18,292 nt of DNA from Planctomycetota bacterium (lineage in GTDB: Bacteria; Planctomycetota; Planctomycetia; Gemmatales; Gemmataceae): the NCBI GenBank assembly GCA_016200155.1, contig JACQFG010000381.1:1-18292 (forward strand), written 5' to 3'. Shown here piece by piece: positions 15,819 through 18,292 of this stretch (within the stretch, counting starts at the first letter, position 1; every line of letters begins with the position of its first letter). The translations under genes and the position numbers were made by a program. The notes under the pieces were generated by a model that worked only from the letters and a program-made list of their open reading frames with translations, had not been told where the DNA came from and searched no databases.

Positions 15819-16286
15819 TTGTCACCGTCCCGCCTAGCTGCGGCACTCGCTGAGAATATGATAACAAAAATTTTCACCACGGATTTCACGGATAACACGG
15901 ATCAGCGAGTTCGAGAGAACGCCCGATCCGTGCCATCCGTGCTACTAACGTTTTGTTTCTTGGCGCCCTGCGCAAATTTTTATGGGATGGAGTTTTGGGT
16001 GAGGTCTCCTATGGCGAGATTTCGGCGCTCTCTAGTTTTCTTGGGGGGAGATTCCACCATTTTCCGCGGATGGGAGTTCCATGTGGAATTTCCCCTCCTC
16101 GTTGCAACCGATTGATTTGCTGGACGTTGCGGCAACAAAACGAAGGAAATGCCAACTCGAAGGGGGGTCAGCAACGGACTTTGCATTCGGATCTTGTTCG
16201 TGGTTAAATGGAGTGGCCCTTGCCGCGGAAAAGTTGGTTGCGGCTTGGCCGCGCCGTGTAATCCGTGGTCAAATGGAGCGGAAACC
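15819..16286. other. 468-bp gene-free stretch with inverted CACGGAT repeats, leader of ugd
   Basis: No believable gene lies between the YaiI start and the ugd start; the short frames present lack coding character. It contains a 9-nt-periodic ACGGAT run at 15879-15902 and its inverted partner at 15926-15940. The two meet in a hairpin (15887-15903 with 15925-15941, 15 of 17 paired). The 19-nt sequence at 15873-15891 reappears inverted at 16254-16272 with 17 of 19 matches, so a segment of about 400 bp is flanked by inverted repeats. A weaker inverted repeat lies at 16042-16057 / 16083-16098. A near-copy of the ugd ribosome-binding region occurs at 16198-16216. No promoter could be identified with confidence. 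Confidence 0.7.
16198..16281 (+). repeat. Duplicated ribosome-binding segment upstream of ugd
   Basis: The segments 16198-16216 (tcgtggttaaatggagtgg) and 16263-16281 (ccgtggtcaaatggagcgg) match at 16 of 19 positions, 65 nt apart, and differ only by C/T changes. The second copy carries the GGAG used by the TTG start at 16287. The first copy is likewise followed by a TTG (16220-16222) but in another frame. Confidence 0.75.
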
Positions 16287-17594
16287 TTGAAAATCGCTGT
16301 CGTCGGCACCGGATACGTCGGGCTCGTCACCGCCACCTGTCTTGCGGAGAGCGGCAACGAAGTCGTCGGCATCGACAAGGATGCGGCCAAGATCGCCACG
16401 CTCAAGGCGGGCAAACTGCCGATCTACGAGCCGGGCCTGCTGGAACTCGTGCAGCGCAACTTCCGTGAACAACGGCTCAGCTTCACGACCGACCTGCCCG
16501 CGGCGGTCAAGGATGCCCAGCTCATCTTCATTGCCGTCGGCACGCCGGAGACGGCGACCGGCGAGGCAGACCTCAGTGCCATCTGGGCCGTCGGCGATGC
16601 GTTGACGCCGCACCTTCGGCCCGACGCGATCGTCGTCATCAAGAGCACGGTCACCGTCGGCACCAACCGCAAGCTGATGGAACGCATGACGCAGAAGGCC
16701 GGCCGGCCGATCGAGGTCGCGTCGAACCCCGAGTTTCTCAAGGAAGGCGCCGCCATCGACGACTTCATGAAGCCCGATCGCGTCGTAATCGGCGTGCGCC
16801 GGCCGGAAGCGGGCGCCGTCCTGCAGCAGCTTTACGCGCCGTTCCTGCGCACCGAGCATCCGTTCCTCGTCATGTCTCCCGAAAGTGCCGAGATGACCAA
16901 GTACGTCGCCAATGCGATGCTGGCCACCAAGATCAGCTTCATCAACGAGATGGCCAACCTGTGCGAGAAAGTCGCCGCCGACATCAACGACGTCCGCCGC
17001 GGCATCGGGCACGACCAACGCATCGGCTTCCAGTTCCTCTTTCCGGGCCCGGGCTACGGCGGCAGCTGCTTTCCCAAGGACGTCAAGAACCTCGTCTCGC
17101 TCGCAAAATCCGTCAACGTCCCGACGCGACTCATCGATGCGGTCGATCTGGTCAACGATCAGCAAAAGCACGTCCTGCCGACCAAGATCCGCACGCACTT
17201 CGGCAACACCCTGAAAGGCAAATGCCTCGGCGTCTGGGGCATCGCGTTCAAGCCGCGCACCGATGACATCCGTGAAGCGCCCGCCTTGACGCTCATCGAC
17301 GAGATGCTCAAGGAGGGCGTGCAGCTTCGTGTCCACGATCCCGAGGCGATCGCCAATCTCAAGAAGGAGTACGGCGACAAGCTGACCTATTGCGATCGGC
17401 CCTACTCCGCGCTCGAAGGCGTCGACGGCCTGGCGATCGTCACGGAGTGGCAGGAATTTCGCCATCCCGATTTCGAGCTGATGCGCCGCCTGATGCGCGG
17501 CCCGGTGATCTTCGATGGCCGAAATCTGTTCGAGCCGAAGACCCTGAAGGCGAGCGGTTTCACCTACTACTCGATCGGCCGAACCATAGAATGA
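16287..17594 (+). CDS. ugd: UDP-glucose 6-dehydrogenase
   Basis: Predicted 435-residue cytoplasmic enzyme, the normal family length. It oxidises UDP-glucose to UDP-glucuronate with two NAD+, supplying precursors for envelope and capsule polysaccharides. Visible motifs: NAD-binding GTGYVG (7-12), VVGID with an acidic ribose contact (Asp30), FIAVGTP (81-87), STVTVGT (120-126), SNPEFLKEG (146-154), TKYVANA (Lys205, Asn209), and the catalytic motif GPGYGGSCFPKDV with Cys261. The start is TTG at 16287-16289, with GGAG 8 nt upstream; this puts the Rossmann strand KIAVVGTGYVG at the very N-terminus. The frame is open from 16149, but that extension is repeat sequence. A 59-nt gap separates it from the next gene, a likely operon partner. 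Confidence 0.95.
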   Translation: MKIAVVGTGYVGLVTATCLAESGNEVVGIDKDAAKIATLKAGKLPIYEPGLLELVQRNFREQRLSFTTDLPAAVKDAQLIFIAVGTPETATGEADLSAIWAVGDALTPHLRPDAIVVIKSTVTVGTNRKLMERMTQKAGRPIEVASNPEFLKEGAAIDDFMKPDRVVIGVRRPEAGAVLQQLYAPFLRTEHPFLVMSPESAEMTKYVANAMLATKISFINEMANLCEKVAADINDVRRGIGHDQRIGFQFLFPGPGYGGSCFPKDVKNLVSLAKSVNVPTRLIDAVDLVNDQQKHVLPTKIRTHFGNTLKGKCLGVWGIAFKPRTDDIREAPALTLIDEMLKEGVQLRVHDPEAIANLKKEYGDKLTYCDRPYSALEGVDGLAIVTEWQEFRHPDFELMRRLMRGPVIFDGRNLFEPKTLKASGFTYYSIGRTIE

Positions 17595-17599
17595 ATTCC

Positions 17600-17614
17600 T
17601 CGTTTAGCGCCCGC
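17600..17614 (+). repeat. Half copy of the 3972-4033 hairpin arm
   Basis: The 15-nt sequence tcgtttagcgcccgc is identical to 3974-3988 in the terminator hairpin. Here no inverted partner follows, so it cannot form that stem. It starts 5 nt after the ugd stop and probably represents a decayed or rearranged dispersed repeat. Confidence 0.75.
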
Positions 17615-17653
17615 GCGGCGCCTCGTTGATGTACCTTTTTCTTGGAGGCAATC

Positions 17654-18232
17654 ATGACTCCCTCGACAACAACCCCCCAGGCTCCGAGTTTGCGCGGCAA
17701 GACGGTCGCGGTCCAGGTGCGCGGCCGTTCGACGTGTCCCGCGGTTTTGCGTGAGTGCCACCTGGAGACGCGCGGCGGCCGGCTGTTCCTGGTCGGCGTC
17801 AGCATGCCGGCTCAGAATGGCGTGCCGGAGTGGACCGACGGCGTGCGCCGCGCCATCGCCTGGGACGCGATCGAGGAGTATTGCCTGTTCGATGCGCCGG
17901 CCGACTATTACGCCAAGGCCAAGAACGTGGCGACCCCGGCAGCCGCGCCGCCCGCCGACATGCCGATGTTCGAGTCGCCGCAGAGTTCGGAAGGGTTCCC
18001 GGTCGAGCCGTCGGGCATTCATCTGGAGCCGGAGATGCCGCTGGAAGTCGGTTCGACGGTGCTGTCGTACTCGCAGGGCCGCTGGTGGCGTGCGGAGGTG
18101 GTGGCGCTCGAGGAGAACGACGGCGTGCGCATTCACTTCCCCGGCTGGGACGCGAAATGGGACCTGACAGTGCCGAAGACGGAGCTGCAGGTCGACCTGA
18201 GCGGCTCGATCGAAGCGGAGCCGATGGAGTGA
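17654..18232 (+). CDS. Protein with C-terminal Tudor-like domain, unknown function
   Basis: Predicted 192-residue soluble protein without signal or membrane segment. Residues about 14-80 form an N-terminal region with beta strands (KTVAVQVRG, GGRLFLVGV) and AIAWDAIEEYCLF. A Pro/Ala-rich linker follows (about 90-128). The C-terminal part (about 131-180) reads VGSTVLSYSQGRWWRAEVVAL, then VRIHFPGWDAKWDL. This is the pattern of Tudor-knot/chromo-like beta barrels, with aromatics Tyr139, Trp144, Trp145, Phe162, Trp165 and Trp169. In eukaryotes such folds read methylated or nucleic-acid partners; in bacteria the ligand is unknown. The assignment is inference from spacing. ATG 17654 has GGAGG 5 nt upstream. 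It follows ugd by 59 nt on the same strand, with the half-repeat between them. Confidence 0.85.
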   Translation: MTPSTTTPQAPSLRGKTVAVQVRGRSTCPAVLRECHLETRGGRLFLVGVSMPAQNGVPEWTDGVRRAIAWDAIEEYCLFDAPADYYAKAKNVATPAAAPPADMPMFESPQSSEGFPVEPSGIHLEPEMPLEVGSTVLSYSQGRWWRAEVVALEENDGVRIHFPGWDAKWDLTVPKTELQVDLSGSIEAEPME

Positions 18233-18248
18233 CGTTCGGTTTGGCGAG

Positions 18249-18292
18249 CCACGGGGTTCATCCCCGTGGAACTCCGAATTCCACGGGGATGA
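18249..18292. repeat. Two overlapping alternative hairpins at the window end
   Basis: Hairpin A pairs 18249-18256 (ccacgggg) with 18262-18269 across a 5-nt loop. Hairpin B pairs 18258-18271 with 18279-18292 across a 7-nt loop and has a 14-bp perfect stem. They share 18258-18269, so only one can form at a time. The element starts 16 nt after the last stop codon and continues to, or past, the window edge. Confidence 0.75.

Noticed and set aside
15873..15941. Periodic ACGGAT repeats considered as a CRISPR array
   Set aside because: The period is 9 nt, there are only three direct copies and two inverted, and there are no spacers of 30 nt or so.
15980..16414. Open frame on the minus strand across the ugd leader and start
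   Set aside because: It crosses repeat sequence and the 5' end of ugd, has no ribosome-binding site and no recognisable domain.
16269..17465. Long open frame on the minus strand opposite ugd
   Set aside because: It mirrors a gene with every UDP-glucose dehydrogenase motif; a shadow of GC-rich coding sequence.

Overview
The window looks like chromosomal DNA of a GC-rich planctomycete. The strongest evidence is gene content: a DUF1501 protein with a Tat signal, a very long haem-motif protein of the PSCyt1/DUF1549/DUF1553 type, a secreted WD40 protein, and a transmembrane Ser/Thr kinase with an extracytoplasmic C-terminus. Dense hairpin-forming dispersed repeats between genes fit the same lineage. 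No RNA gene, CRISPR array, phage gene or transposase was seen.

Layout. 68-613 (-) is a small membrane-anchored protein of unknown function. 614-1017 has no gene and holds a nested palindrome and a long hairpin. 1018-2148 (-) is a caspase-like (clan CD) protein with a duplicated N-terminal beta domain. 2356-3963 (+) is a secreted DUF4139 protein, separated by an 18-bp perfect hairpin from the convergent aldo/keto reductase (4038-4883, -). Then on the minus strand come a small two-helix membrane protein (4926-5180), a translationally coupled pair of unknown small genes (5255-5850), the kinase (5931-7598), DUF1501 (7727-9187), a minimal nucleotidyltransferase (9197-9574), the WD40 protein (9603-11606), the PSD1-type c-haem protein (11713-14760), a putative lipoprotein (14839-15174) and a YaiI/YqxD protein (15351-15818). 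A 468-bp gene-free stretch with inverted CACGGAT repeats leads into the UDP-glucose 6-dehydrogenase gene (16287-17594, +). That is followed by a protein with a Tudor-like C-terminal domain (17654-18232, +) and another hairpin repeat at the window edge.

How the genes may work together. The run from the PSD1 gene through WD40 and nucleotidyltransferase to DUF1501 is co-directional with gaps of 106, 28 and 9 nt, so it may be one operon. PSD1 and DUF1501 genes are typical planctomycete partners, and here two unrelated genes sit between them. The kinase probably has its own promoter at the end of the DUF1501 gene. Ugd supplies UDP-glucuronate for envelope polysaccharide.

The parts most worth attention are the caspase-like protein, the coupled 82/116-residue pair, and the way dispersed repeats have entered genes and leader regions: in frame inside the PSD1 gene, and as a duplicated ribosome-binding segment upstream of ugd. 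All family calls are from reading motifs by eye; no database search was possible.
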